A stretch of DNA of 11,241 nt, taken from positions 1-11,241 of the forward strand of contig CAJJZO010000043.1 of NCBI GenBank assembly GCA_905197585.1. Reading direction: 5' to 3'. The DNA is from an uncultured Collinsella sp. (GTDB lineage: Bacteria; Actinomycetota; Coriobacteriia; Coriobacteriales; Coriobacteriaceae). Positions 5,485-11,241 of the stretch are shown here, in pieces. The translations under genes and the position numbers were made by a program. Under the pieces are notes generated by a model. That model was not told the origin of the DNA. It saw only the letters and a program-made list of their open reading frames with translations, and searched no databases. Numbering within the stretch: position 1 is the first letter of the stretch; the number at the start of each line of letters is the position of its first letter.

Positions 5485-7845
5485 CTAAGCCAACCCCAGC
5501 AATATGCCCGCCGAATGCACGACAAACGCCACGATCCAGGCGACCGTCACTTGAAACGCGAACACGGCAACGGCGTAGCGCGCGCCCAGCTCGCTCTTGA
5601 CGGCGCCGATCGCAGCCACGCACGGCGGGTACAGCAACGTAAAGACCAGGAACACGTAGGCGGTGAACGGCGAAAACATGGTCGACAGTGCCGCGGGCGA
5701 GGTCGCGCCCAAAAGTACCGTGAGGGTCGAGATGACGCTCTCCTTGGCGATAAGTCCGGTGACGAGCGCCGTGGATGCACGCCAGTCGCCAAAGCCGAGT
5801 GGGGCCAACACCGGCGCGATAATGCTACCCAGACCGGCAAGCAGGCTTTGCGACTGATCGGCGACCACATTAAAGCGGATGTCGAACGTCTGAAGGAACC
5901 AGATGACCACGGTAGCGGCAAAGATAATGGTAAAGGCCTTGGTAATAAAGTCCTTGGCCTTATCCCATGCCAGTATCACCGTCGTCTTGACGCTCGGCAG
6001 GCGGTAATTGGGAAGCTCCATGATAAACGGCACCGGGTCGCCCTTAAATGCCGTGCGGTTGAGCAACAAAGCCGCGATGCAACCGACCGCAATGCCAATC
6101 AAATAGAGCGAGACCATGGCGGGAACTGTCGCCTGCGGGAAAAACGCCCCGCACAGCAGACCGTAGACCGGCAACTTAGCCGAACAGCTCATGAACGGCG
6201 TGAGCATGACCGTCATCTTGCGGTCGTGCTCGGATGGGAGCGTACGGGTCGACATGATAGCCGGCACGGTGCAGCCAAAACCGACGAGCATAGGCACGAA
6301 GCTGCGGCCTGACAGGCCAAAGCGACGCAGCACTTTATCCATGACAAAGGCCACGCGCGCCATGTAGCCGGAGTCTTCCAGAATGGAGAGGAACAAGAAG
6401 AGCACAACGATAATCGGCAGGAAGGTCAGCACACTACCCACACCCGTGAGCACGCCGTCGACAGCCAGCGAGCGCACCACGTCGTTGGTTCCGAACGCCT
6501 TGAGACCCGCATCGGCCGAGGCGATGATGACCGCGATACCGTCCTCCATGAGTCCCTGCAACGCCGCACCGATCACGCCAAACGTCAGCCAAACGACAAG
6601 GCCCATGATCACCAGAAACGCCGGAATGGCCGTGTAGCGACCCGTCAGGATGCGGTCGATCTTGACGGAGCGCACGTGCTCGCGGCTCTCGTGCGGCTTG
6701 ACGACGCAACGCCCGCACACGTCGCCGATAAAGCTAAAGCGCATATCGGCCAGCGCGGACAGGCGGTCGGTGCCGGCCTCGCCCTCCATCTGGGTAATGA
6801 TGTGCTCGATAGCGTCGAGCTCATTGCGATCCAGGTGAAGCGCCTCGGTCACCAGCTCGTCGCCCTCAACCAGCTTGGTCGCCGCAAAACGCACGGGAAT
6901 GTGCGCCGTCGCGGCATGGTCCTCGATAAGGTTGGCGATGCCGTGAATGCAGCGATGCAGCGCGCCGCCGTCTGGACCATCGGGCGCACAGAAGTCCAGG
7001 CGACCGGGGCGTTCGCGGAACCGTGCCACGTGCAGGGCATGATCCACCAGCTCGCCGATACCCTCGTTGCGGGCAGCGCTAATGGGGACAACGGGCACGC
7101 CCAACAGGCTCTCAAGCAGGTTGACGTCCACGGCACCGCCGTTGGCCGTCACCTCGTCCATCATGTTGAGCGCGATGACCATGGGGCAGTCGAGCTCCAT
7201 AAGCTGCAGCGTCAGGTACAGATTGCGCTCGATGTTGGTGGCGTCAATGATATCGATGATGGCGTCGGGATGCTCATCCAGAATAAACTGGCGGCTCACG
7301 ATCTCCTCACCCGTGTACGGCGACAGAGAGTAAATGCCGGGCAGGTCGGTAACGCTCGCCTCGGGGTGGTTACGAATGGTACCGTCTTTGCGGTCGACCG
7401 TTACGCCGGGAAAGTTGCCGACGTGCTGGTTGGAGCCCGTAAGCTGGTTGAACAGCGTGGTCTTACCGCAGTTTTGGTTGCCGGCGAGGGCAAAATGCAG
7501 CGGCGCACCCTCAGGCACGGCCGTCTTCGCGGCGCGGGGCGAATACGTCCCCTCGCCCAGGGCCGGATGCTCCGTCGTGCCGATTGCGGCGTTAGCGCGC
7601 GGACCCGCATCGGTGTCGTGAACACCCACGAGCTCGATGCGAGCGGCATCGTCCTTGCGCAGCGTCAACTCGTAGCCACGCAGGCGGATCTCGAGCGGGT
7701 CACCCATGGGGGCGTACTTCATCATGGTAACTTCGGTGCCCGGCGTTAGACCCATGTCCAAAATATGCTGTCGAAGCGCCTGATCGTCGGATGTCACCGA
7801 TGCGACAACGGCGTCCTTTCCAATCTCGAGTGTATCGAGCTTCAC
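5485..7845 (-). CDS. feoB: Ferrous iron transporter FeoB with N-terminal fused FeoA domain
   Basis: A 786-residue membrane GTPase for Fe2+ uptake. Residues 1-75 are a FeoA-type SH3-like domain (HILDMGLTPGTEV, then LEIRLRGYELTLRKDDA), joined by a variable linker to the cytoplasmic G domain. G-domain motifs: P-loop GNQNCGKTT (122-130), the Thr-containing switch region with GNFPGVTVD (143-151), DLPG (167-170), NMMD (227-230) and ISAARNEG (255-262). The C-terminal half carries the FeoB membrane domain with two Gate-type halves, including LEDSGYMARVAF (489-500), GFGCTVPAIMSTR (522-534) and PFMSCSAKLPVY (550-561), and ends in hydrophobic helices. The start is GTG, with GGAGG nine bases upstream. 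No separate feoA or feoC is seen. A promoter and repeated operator-like sites lie directly upstream, pointing to iron-responsive control. Confidence 0.96.
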   Translation of the reverse strand: MKLDTLEIGKDAVVASVTSDDQALRQHILDMGLTPGTEVTMMKYAPMGDPLEIRLRGYELTLRKDDAARIELVGVHDTDAGPRANAAIGTTEHPALGEGTYSPRAAKTAVPEGAPLHFALAGNQNCGKTTLFNQLTGSNQHVGNFPGVTVDRKDGTIRNHPEASVTDLPGIYSLSPYTGEEIVSRQFILDEHPDAIIDIIDATNIERNLYLTLQLMELDCPMVIALNMMDEVTANGGAVDVNLLESLLGVPVVPISAARNEGIGELVDHALHVARFRERPGRLDFCAPDGPDGGALHRCIHGIANLIEDHAATAHIPVRFAATKLVEGDELVTEALHLDRNELDAIEHIITQMEGEAGTDRLSALADMRFSFIGDVCGRCVVKPHESREHVRSVKIDRILTGRYTAIPAFLVIMGLVVWLTFGVIGAALQGLMEDGIAVIIASADAGLKAFGTNDVVRSLAVDGVLTGVGSVLTFLPIIVVLFLFLSILEDSGYMARVAFVMDKVLRRFGLSGRSFVPMLVGFGCTVPAIMSTRTLPSEHDRKMTVMLTPFMSCSAKLPVYGLLCGAFFPQATVPAMVSLYLIGIAVGCIAALLLNRTAFKGDPVPFIMELPNYRLPSVKTTVILAWDKAKDFITKAFTIIFAATVVIWFLQTFDIRFNVVADQSQSLLAGLGSIIAPVLAPLGFGDWRASTALVTGLIAKESVISTLTVLLGATSPAALSTMFSPFTAYVFLVFTLLYPPCVAAIGAVKSELGARYAVAVFAFQVTVAWIVAFVVHSAGILLGLA

Positions 7846-7894
7846 GTCCGTGTTCCTCCCCCGGCGCCCACAGGGCGTTACATTTTGTTTATCT

Positions 7895-7920
7895 TGGCTA
7901 ACCGTTTGCCATGGCTAACC
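7895..7920 (-). promoter_or_regulatory. Candidate metal-repressor operator upstream of feoAB
   Basis: On the minus strand GGTTAGCC occurs twice (7913-7920 and 7896-7903), exactly 17 bp apart. Two overlapping imperfect palindromes are centred in this region: GTTAGCCATGGCAAAC (one mismatched pair) and TGGCAAACGGTTAGCCA (two mismatched pairs around a single central base). GGTTAGCC is identical to the core of the classical DtxR/IdeR box. The site lies just downstream of the predicted transcription start, where a repressor would block initiation. Binding by a DtxR-family iron regulator is inferred; the outer halves of the DtxR consensus are not conserved. Confidence 0.5.
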
Positions 7921-7932
7921 ATTTAACCACGC

Positions 7933-7962
7933 ATGATAGCGCGAACACACACCGATGTTCAA
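7933..7962 (-). promoter_or_regulatory. feoAB promoter
   Basis: On the minus strand TTGAAC (7957-7962) and TATCAT (7933-7938) are separated by 18 bp. They match the -35 and -10 consensus in four and five of six positions. The transcript would start near 7926 and give a leader of about 80 nt that contains the GGTTAGCC repeats. Confidence 0.55.
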
Positions 7963-8002
7963 TCGACAGATTGCCGCCCTGGCGGGCTTGCAGCGTCGAG
8001 TG

Positions 8003-8030
8003 GTTACGGCGTTTGGTAAAACGCCGTAAC
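8003..8030. terminator. Hairpin at the esterase stop codon
   Basis: GTTACGGCGTTT (8003-8014) and AAACGCCGTAAC (8019-8030) form a perfect 12-bp stem with a 4-nt loop. Its first base overlaps the TAG stop of the esterase gene. A terminator or mRNA-stabilising role for the leftward transcript is likely, but no T-run follows on the minus strand. Confidence 0.55.
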
Positions 8031-8932
8031 TAAAACCCGTGGCGCTCCAGGAAGCGGAAGGCTAGGCGAATCCAAGGACGGACCGCCACCTGCTTGTCCT
8101 CGTTGTCGACCGCGGTGTTGGCGTTGCCGAGCGAAAGGCCGTGACCACCCTGGTCGAAGACGTGCATCTCGCATGCAACGCCCTCCTCGGCCATGCGCTG
8201 CGCAAACGGGTAGACCTGCGCGATCGGCGCCGTCTTGTCGTCGGACACGCCCCACACAAAGGTCGGCGGCATCTGACGCGAAACATGCGTGGTGGGGCAG
8301 ATATCGGCCAGGTGCTGGTCAGTTGCCTCGCCACCCGTCACCATCGACAGGTAGTCGTTGAGCAAATCGCGCCCCGTCTTGCCGCCCGTCTTGGGCACAC
8401 GCAAGTCAATGCGCGGATCGCGCGTCTGCATGTCGCGCACATAGGCAAAGTCGAGCAGCGGATAGCCCAGCACCACGGCATCGGGACGAATGTCGTCCGG
8501 ACGCGCCCCTGCCAGGCCCGCGAAGGGACCAGTCTTCCATTGCGTTGCCAGCGAGGCGCAGATCATACCGCCCGCAGAAAAGCCCACGACGCATACGCGC
8601 TTGGGATCGACATGCCACTCGTCGGCATTCGCGCGCACCGTGGCGACCATCTTGGCAAGATCTGCCTGGGGGTGCGGAAAGCTCACGTCACCCGTAGAAC
8701 TCGTAACATAGTTGAGTACAAAGGCCTGGTAACCGTGATCCAAAAACGCAAACGCCACGGGATCCTGCTCATGCAGAGCGATATGCGTAAACGCACCTCC
8801 GCCGCAGATAATCACAGCAGGGCGGCGGCCATTCGGCTTATCGGGCAGCGGCTCGGCACCCAAATACGTAAACGTCGCCGGATATTCCTCGGTCGGTTCC
8901 TCGCCCCACAGCGCATGGTTCTCGACAATCAT
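8030..8932 (-). CDS. Alpha/beta-hydrolase, acetyl-esterase/lipase (Aes/BD-FAE-like)
   Basis: A 300-residue serine hydrolase without signal peptide, thus cytoplasmic. The oxyanion-hole segment VIICGGGAF (40-48) replaces the HGGG of hormone-sensitive-lipase relatives. The nucleophile elbow is GFSAGG (117-122, Ser119), the acid is in SDDKTAP (230-236, probably Asp232), and the base is His264 in QGGHGLSLG (261-269). This arrangement is typical of small carbohydrate or acetyl-xylan esterases that deacetylate imported oligosaccharides; the substrate is not identifiable. The reading frame is open upstream to 9139, but the ATG at 8932 has GGGAG six bases before it and a promoter just upstream, and the extra 69 residues have no family resemblance, so 8932 is taken as start. 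It is divergent from crr. Confidence 0.9.
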   Translation of the reverse strand: MIVENHALWGEEPTEEYPATFTYLGAEPLPDKPNGRRPAVIICGGGAFTHIALHEQDPVAFAFLDHGYQAFVLNYVTSSTGDVSFPHPQADLAKMVATVRANADEWHVDPKRVCVVGFSAGGMICASLATQWKTGPFAGLAGARPDDIRPDAVVLGYPLLDFAYVRDMQTRDPRIDLRVPKTGGKTGRDLLNDYLSMVTGGEATDQHLADICPTTHVSRQMPPTFVWGVSDDKTAPIAQVYPFAQRMAEEGVACEMHVFDQGGHGLSLGNANTAVDNEDKQVAVRPWIRLAFRFLERHGF

Positions 8933-8951
8933 ATGTGCTCCCTTCGCGCAA

Positions 8952-8979
8952 ATTATGCGCCCTTGTTTTTCGCCTTCAA
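8952..8979 (-). promoter_or_regulatory. Promoter of the esterase gene
   Basis: On the minus strand TTGAAG (8974-8979) and CATAAT (8952-8957) are 16 bp apart, matching four and five of six consensus bases. Transcription would start near 8945, leaving a short leader of about 13 nt with the GGGAG ribosome site. This supports the downstream start codon at 8932. Confidence 0.5.
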
Positions 8980-9058
8980 GCGTACCCCACTTGAACCCGT
9001 GGCGCAGAAACACTCCAGCAATAAGTTTCCCTTCAACTGATATATCACATAATCCCAG

Positions 9059-9087
9059 TTCAGAGGTATCGTTGAGCAGCGTAGAAT
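9059..9087 (+). promoter_or_regulatory. Candidate promoter of crr
   Basis: TTCAGA (9059-9064) and TAGAAT (9082-9087) with 17-bp spacing match the consensus in four and five of six bases, giving a leader of about 80 nt. A better -35 alone, TTGACC at 9095-9100, lacks a good -10 partner at 17 bp. Confidence 0.35.
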
Positions 9088-9118
9088 AGGGGCGTTGACC
9101 AAGCCGCGAAACACATGT

Positions 9119-9128
9119 GAAACGTTTC
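9119..9128. promoter_or_regulatory. GAAACGTTTC palindrome, LacI-family-type operator candidate
   Basis: A perfect 10-bp palindrome with a central CG in the crr leader, 47 bp before the crr start. The shape (GAAA-CG-TTTC) resembles operators of LacI/GalR-type sugar regulators and, more loosely, cre sites, whose full 14-base consensus is not met. A further palindrome, CACATGTG, overlaps it at 9112-9119. Regulation by a LacI-type protein is inferred. Confidence 0.4.
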
Positions 9129-9175
9129 CGGCAAACCAAACGCGCGATATGCGCCTATTTAAGTTGGAGGCAACT

Positions 9176-9739
9176 ATGGGTCTGCTCGATTCGTTTAAGT
9201 CCACCTTCACCTCGACGGGCGAGGCGTCCGTTCCGCCCGCAGCAAGCTTCGCCACCCGCGAAGGCGTCATCTATGCCCCCGTCAACGGCGTGCTCGTCAA
9301 CCTGGACGAGGTCCCTGACGAGACGATCGCCTCGGGCATGCTTGGCCAGGGCTATGGCATCGAGCCCATTACCGGCACCATCTATGCGCCCGCCAACGGC
9401 CGCATCGGTGCCACCACCGTCACCAACCACTCCATCGGCATGATTACCGAAGACGGCCTGCGCGTGTTCATCCATGTCGGCCTGGGCACCGTGGAAATGA
9501 ACGGCAAGGGTTTTGCCCGCTTTATCGAGATGGGCGATGTGGTCAAGGCAGGTCAGCCACTCATCAGCTTCGACCGCGAGGCCATCAAGGCCGCCGGTCA
9601 CGAGGACATCGTGACCGTCATCGTCTCCGAGCTCGATCGTCTTAAGAGCATCGACCATGTCGGCGAGTCTGGAACGCTTATCGGCGGCAACCCGCTCGTC
9701 AAGCTTGGCGACCCGCTGCTGGTTGCCAAGACCAAGTAG
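9176..9739 (+). CDS. crr: PTS glucose-specific IIA component (IIA-Glc, Crr family), stand-alone
   Basis: A 187-residue cytoplasmic phosphocarrier. In the phosphotransferase system it takes phosphate from HPr on a histidine and passes it to the IIB domain of a sugar permease. The family signature is clear: an N-terminal MGLLDSFKS as in E. coli Crr, IYAPVNGVLVNLDEVPD (32-48), the IYAPANGRIG beta hairpin (69-78), the supporting His85 in TNHSIG, and the phosphorylated His100 in VFIHVGLGTVEMNGKGF (97-113). It ends with GNPLVKLGDPLLVAKTK. It is slightly longer than the 169 residues of the E. coli protein. The ATG at 9176 has GGAGG five bases upstream; the frame is open further back, but that part is not family-like. 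No permease, HPr or EI gene is adjacent, so its partners lie elsewhere. No terminator follows before the junction to the conjugative element. Confidence 0.93.
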   Translation: MGLLDSFKSTFTSTGEASVPPAASFATREGVIYAPVNGVLVNLDEVPDETIASGMLGQGYGIEPITGTIYAPANGRIGATTVTNHSIGMITEDGLRVFIHVGLGTVEMNGKGFARFIEMGDVVKAGQPLISFDREAIKAAGHEDIVTVIVSELDRLKSIDHVGESGTLIGGNPLVKLGDPLLVAKTK

Positions 9740-9789
9740 CCAGGCCCCGCGCCACACAGCCAAAAGGCACCTCGTCAAGCGCCCGCGGC

Positions 9790-9999
9790 CATTTTGCCCC
9801 GGGCGGCTATGTTGTCAAAGAAAGCGATCATTTCGTGGAAGTGTATCACGGCTTGCAGGATATTCCCAAGGAACATAAGGTATTCTCTTTCCCGAAGCTC
9901 TCTATCCGGGAGCAAATGGCCGCTTATCAGGAAATCATAGACGGTTCTTCTTTGGAGGGCTACCGTCAAATGCAGAAAAAAGACCGTGGGGATCGGTGA
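9790..9999 (+). pseudogene. C-terminal remnant of a conjugative-element gene, 5'-truncated
   Basis: A reading frame ending in TGA at 9997-9999 encodes about 66 residues of ordinary-looking protein (GGYVVKESDHFVEVYHGLQD, then SFPKLSIREQMAAYQEIIDG, ending KKDRGDR). The frame is open back to a TAA at 9643-9645, yet the upstream part is out of frame with crr and holds no ATG, GTG or TTG before residue VE at about 9835. The gene has therefore lost its beginning. Base composition changes to the lower-GC style of the genes on the right at about 9780-9810. Its place right before pcfB suggests a mobilisation or replication gene of the element, but I do not recognise the family; the 5' limit given is approximate. 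Confidence 0.6.
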
Positions 10000-10042
10000 T
10001 GGCACTTCGAGACAAATTGTCCCAAGGAAGGAGGCGGTGTAA

Positions 10043-10522
10043 CTGATTGATGAAGATATTTCCCGGCGCACGATAGCCATATCTGTAAAAACAACCAAGC
10101 TGACAGCGCGGGGACTGGCGTATGTGCTGGGCATGGTGGGCCGGAAGATCCGCAAGGCATACCGTGGGCGGCAAGTACCGCATGGCAAACAAAGTGTGCG
10201 AAAGCTCATGGCCCACGGCACAGCCACAAACAGCATTGAGCTATCCGGGGATGCCAAGTCCTTTGACCGCGTGGCCCGGAAATGGAATGTGGACTATGCG
10301 TTCTATAAAACCGGGCCGGACAAATACCTGCTGTTTTTCAAGGCTGGACAGGCAGACGCAATGACCGCCTGCTTTTCTGAGTATTCCCGGAAGGTGTTAA
10401 GCAAAGCAAAATCGAACCGTGTTCCCATCCGGGAACAACTGCAACAGGCGGCAGATCAGCTTTCCAAAGAAAAGCCGAAGCAGAAAGAACGTGCAAAGGA
10501 GGTGGCCCATGAGGACAGATAA
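10043..10522 (+). CDS. pcfB: PcfB/DUF3801 family conjugal transfer protein
   Basis: A 159-residue, basic, cytoplasmic protein of the PcfB family, known from the enterococcal pCF10 system and CTn-type elements as a partner of the coupling protein and relaxase. It has the usual features: an N-terminal IDEDISRRTIAISVKTTKLT, a conserved central GVG-like turn replaced here by HGTATNSIELSG, the NVDYAFYKTGPDKYLLFFKAGQAD core, and a Lys/Glu-rich tail. The stop codon upstream (TAA 10040-10042) leaves only CTG at 10043 or ATT at 10046 as start before an internal ATG at 10124 that would remove 27 family-like residues; AAGGAGG at 10028-10034 is eight bases before the CTG, so CTG is chosen. Its end overlaps the coupling-protein gene by 14 bases. 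Confidence 0.85.
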   Translation: MIDEDISRRTIAISVKTTKLTARGLAYVLGMVGRKIRKAYRGRQVPHGKQSVRKLMAHGTATNSIELSGDAKSFDRVARKWNVDYAFYKTGPDKYLLFFKAGQADAMTACFSEYSRKVLSKAKSNRVPIREQLQQAADQLSKEKPKQKERAKEVAHEDR

Positions 10523-11241
10523 GATTAGAAAATATCTCATTCCGAACATTCCCTATCTGTTCATCCTGTGGGCGTTCCTCAAGCTGGGGACAGCCTACCG
10601 GCTGGCGGCGGGTAACGATTTTGCACATAAGCTCATCGGGCTGGGCCAGACGATTGGCCCGGCCTTTGCTGACTTTGCACCCGGTCTTGCCCCGCTGGAT
10701 TGGCTTATCGGTATTGTAGGAGCCGTTGGTTTCCGGCTGCTGATCTATTTCAAAAGCAAGAACGCTAAGAAGTTCCGGCGGGATGCAGAATACGGCAGCG
10801 CCCGGTGGGGAACGGAAAAAGACATCAAACCGTTTGTTGATCCAAGGTTTGAAAACAACGTGATTTTAACCGGGACGGAGTTTCTCACGATGAACACCCG
10901 CCCGAAAATCCCCGCAAATGCCCGAAACCTGAATTGCTGTATTATCGGCTCGTCCGGCTCCGGCAAAACCCGCTTCTGGCTTACGCCCCAGCTTTTACAG
11001 GCTCATTCCTCTTATGTGGTGGTCGATCCCAAAGGTGGTGTGCTGGGACAGGTCGGGGCTTTCCTGCAAAAACGCGGGTACAAAATCAAGGTATTCAACA
11101 GCATAGATTTTTCAAAATCCATGCACTATAACCCGCTGGCGTATATCCGCAACGAGGCCGATATTCTGAAATTCGTGGATGCCCTGATTTCCAACACCAA
11201 GGGCGAGGGCAAGGAAGGCGATCCATTCTGGACGAAATCGG
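10509..11241 (+). CDS. virD4: VirD4/TraG-type type IV coupling protein (partial, runs off the window)
   Basis: The first 244 residues of the ATPase that delivers the relaxase-DNA complex to a type IV secretion channel during conjugation. Two membrane segments lie at about 10-28 and 62-80. They are followed by EYGSARWGTEKDI (94-106), typical of this family, then the Walker A motif GSSGSGKT (147-154) and the VVDPKGG segment (171-177); Walker B lies beyond the window edge. The complete family protein is about 600 residues. It matches the CD1115-like coupling proteins of Tn1549/CTn-type elements of Firmicutes. The ATG at 10509 overlaps the 3' end of pcfB and has AAAGGAGG just upstream, so the two genes are co-transcribed and coupled. 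The gene composition differs from the chromosomal part at left. Confidence 0.93.
   Translation, partial: MRTDKIRKYLIPNIPYLFILWAFLKLGTAYRLAAGNDFAHKLIGLGQTIGPAFADFAPGLAPLDWLIGIVGAVGFRLLIYFKSKNAKKFRRDAEYGSARWGTEKDIKPFVDPRFENNVILTGTEFLTMNTRPKIPANARNLNCCIIGSSGSGKTRFWLTPQLLQAHSSYVVVDPKGGVLGQVGAFLQKRGYKIKVFNSIDFSKSMHYNPLAYIRNEADILKFVDALISNTKGEGKEGDPFWTKS

Larger units (their letters stand above)
8933..9175. other. Divergent control region between the esterase and crr
   Basis: This is the longest gene-free gap on the chromosomal side (243 bp). It holds the esterase promoter, a candidate crr promoter, the perfect palindromes TGATATATCA (9038-9047), CACATGTG and GAAACGTTTC, and the crr ribosome site GGAGG at 9166-9170. 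No small gene with a believable start and ribosome site was seen. Confidence 0.6.
9780..11241 (+). mobile_element. Fragment of an integrative conjugative element (Tn1549/CTn-like transfer module)
   Basis: The gene remnant, pcfB and virD4 in this order, with overlapping starts and lower GC, form the beginning of the transfer operon of a Firmicutes-type conjugative element. The element's left boundary is not natural: no integrase, excisionase, att repeat or inverted terminus is visible, and the first gene is cut. The element continues beyond 11241. Confidence 0.75.

Noticed and set aside
6676..7749. A 357-codon plus-strand frame opposite feoB
   Set aside because: Mirror frame of the FeoB G domain and FeoA region; low-complexity antisense composition and no family features.
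8141..9040. A 299-codon plus-strand frame opposite the esterase
   Set aside because: It mirrors the esterase catalytic-domain gene and has no start signal or motif.
8933..9139. 69-residue N-terminal extension of the esterase
   Set aside because: The promoter and ribosome site at 8932-8979 fit the shorter start, and the extension lacks hydrolase-like sequence.
9657..9878. 73-codon plus-strand frame across the crr end and the junction
   Set aside because: It is out of frame with both crr and the conjugative remnant, has no ribosome site, and spans the composition break.
10745..10966. Minus-strand frame within the coupling-protein gene
   Set aside because: It is a shadow of the virD4 frame, which carries Walker A and other family motifs.
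1..11241. CRISPR arrays, tRNA or rRNA genes, complete insertion sequences
   Set aside because: No regularly spaced direct repeats, cloverleaf-like sequences, rRNA segments or transposase motifs were seen on either strand.

Overview
The window looks like a chromosomal segment from a high-GC Gram-positive gut bacterium, most likely a coriobacterium such as Collinsella. This is an inference from the G/C-rich third codon positions, strong Shine-Dalgarno sequences and the flavour of the proteins. At the right end it switches abruptly to a lower-GC stretch typical of Firmicutes-type conjugative elements.

Region 1 (1-9739) is housekeeping and accessory metabolism. From left to right it holds: a structured intergenic edge; a class I/II aminotransferase (-); a divergent 219-residue protein of unknown function (+); a two-gene unit of a cytoplasmic GH13 alpha-amylase-family enzyme followed by a family 6 (hypoxanthine/uracil) DNA glycosylase (both -); a SotB-like MFS exporter (-); a fused FeoA-FeoB ferrous iron transporter (-); an alpha/beta-hydrolase esterase (-); and a stand-alone PTS IIA-Glc protein, crr (+). 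Most genes read leftwards. Readable regulatory signals are a promoter plus repeated GGTTAGCC half-sites in front of feoAB, promoters for the esterase and the exporter, a GAAACGTTTC palindrome in the crr leader, and several hairpins. The strongest is a perfect 19-bp inverted repeat at 4085-4151 between the exporter and amylase genes.

Region 2 (about 9780-11241) is the broken end of an integrative conjugative element: a headless C-terminal gene remnant, a PcfB/DUF3801 protein with a CTG start, and the first 244 residues of a VirD4/TraG-type coupling protein that runs off the window. No integrase, att site or element terminus lies between crr and the remnant. The junction is therefore either a real deletion or rearrangement that removed the element's end, or an assembly chimera.

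Functionally, the left part combines sugar handling (GH13 enzyme, IIA-Glc, sugar-efflux-like MFS, carbohydrate-esterase-like hydrolase), iron uptake, amino-acid transamination and base-excision repair. The right part is conjugation machinery. I found no defence system, CRISPR array or phage genes. The most notable items are the junction, the long inverted repeat and the feo operator.
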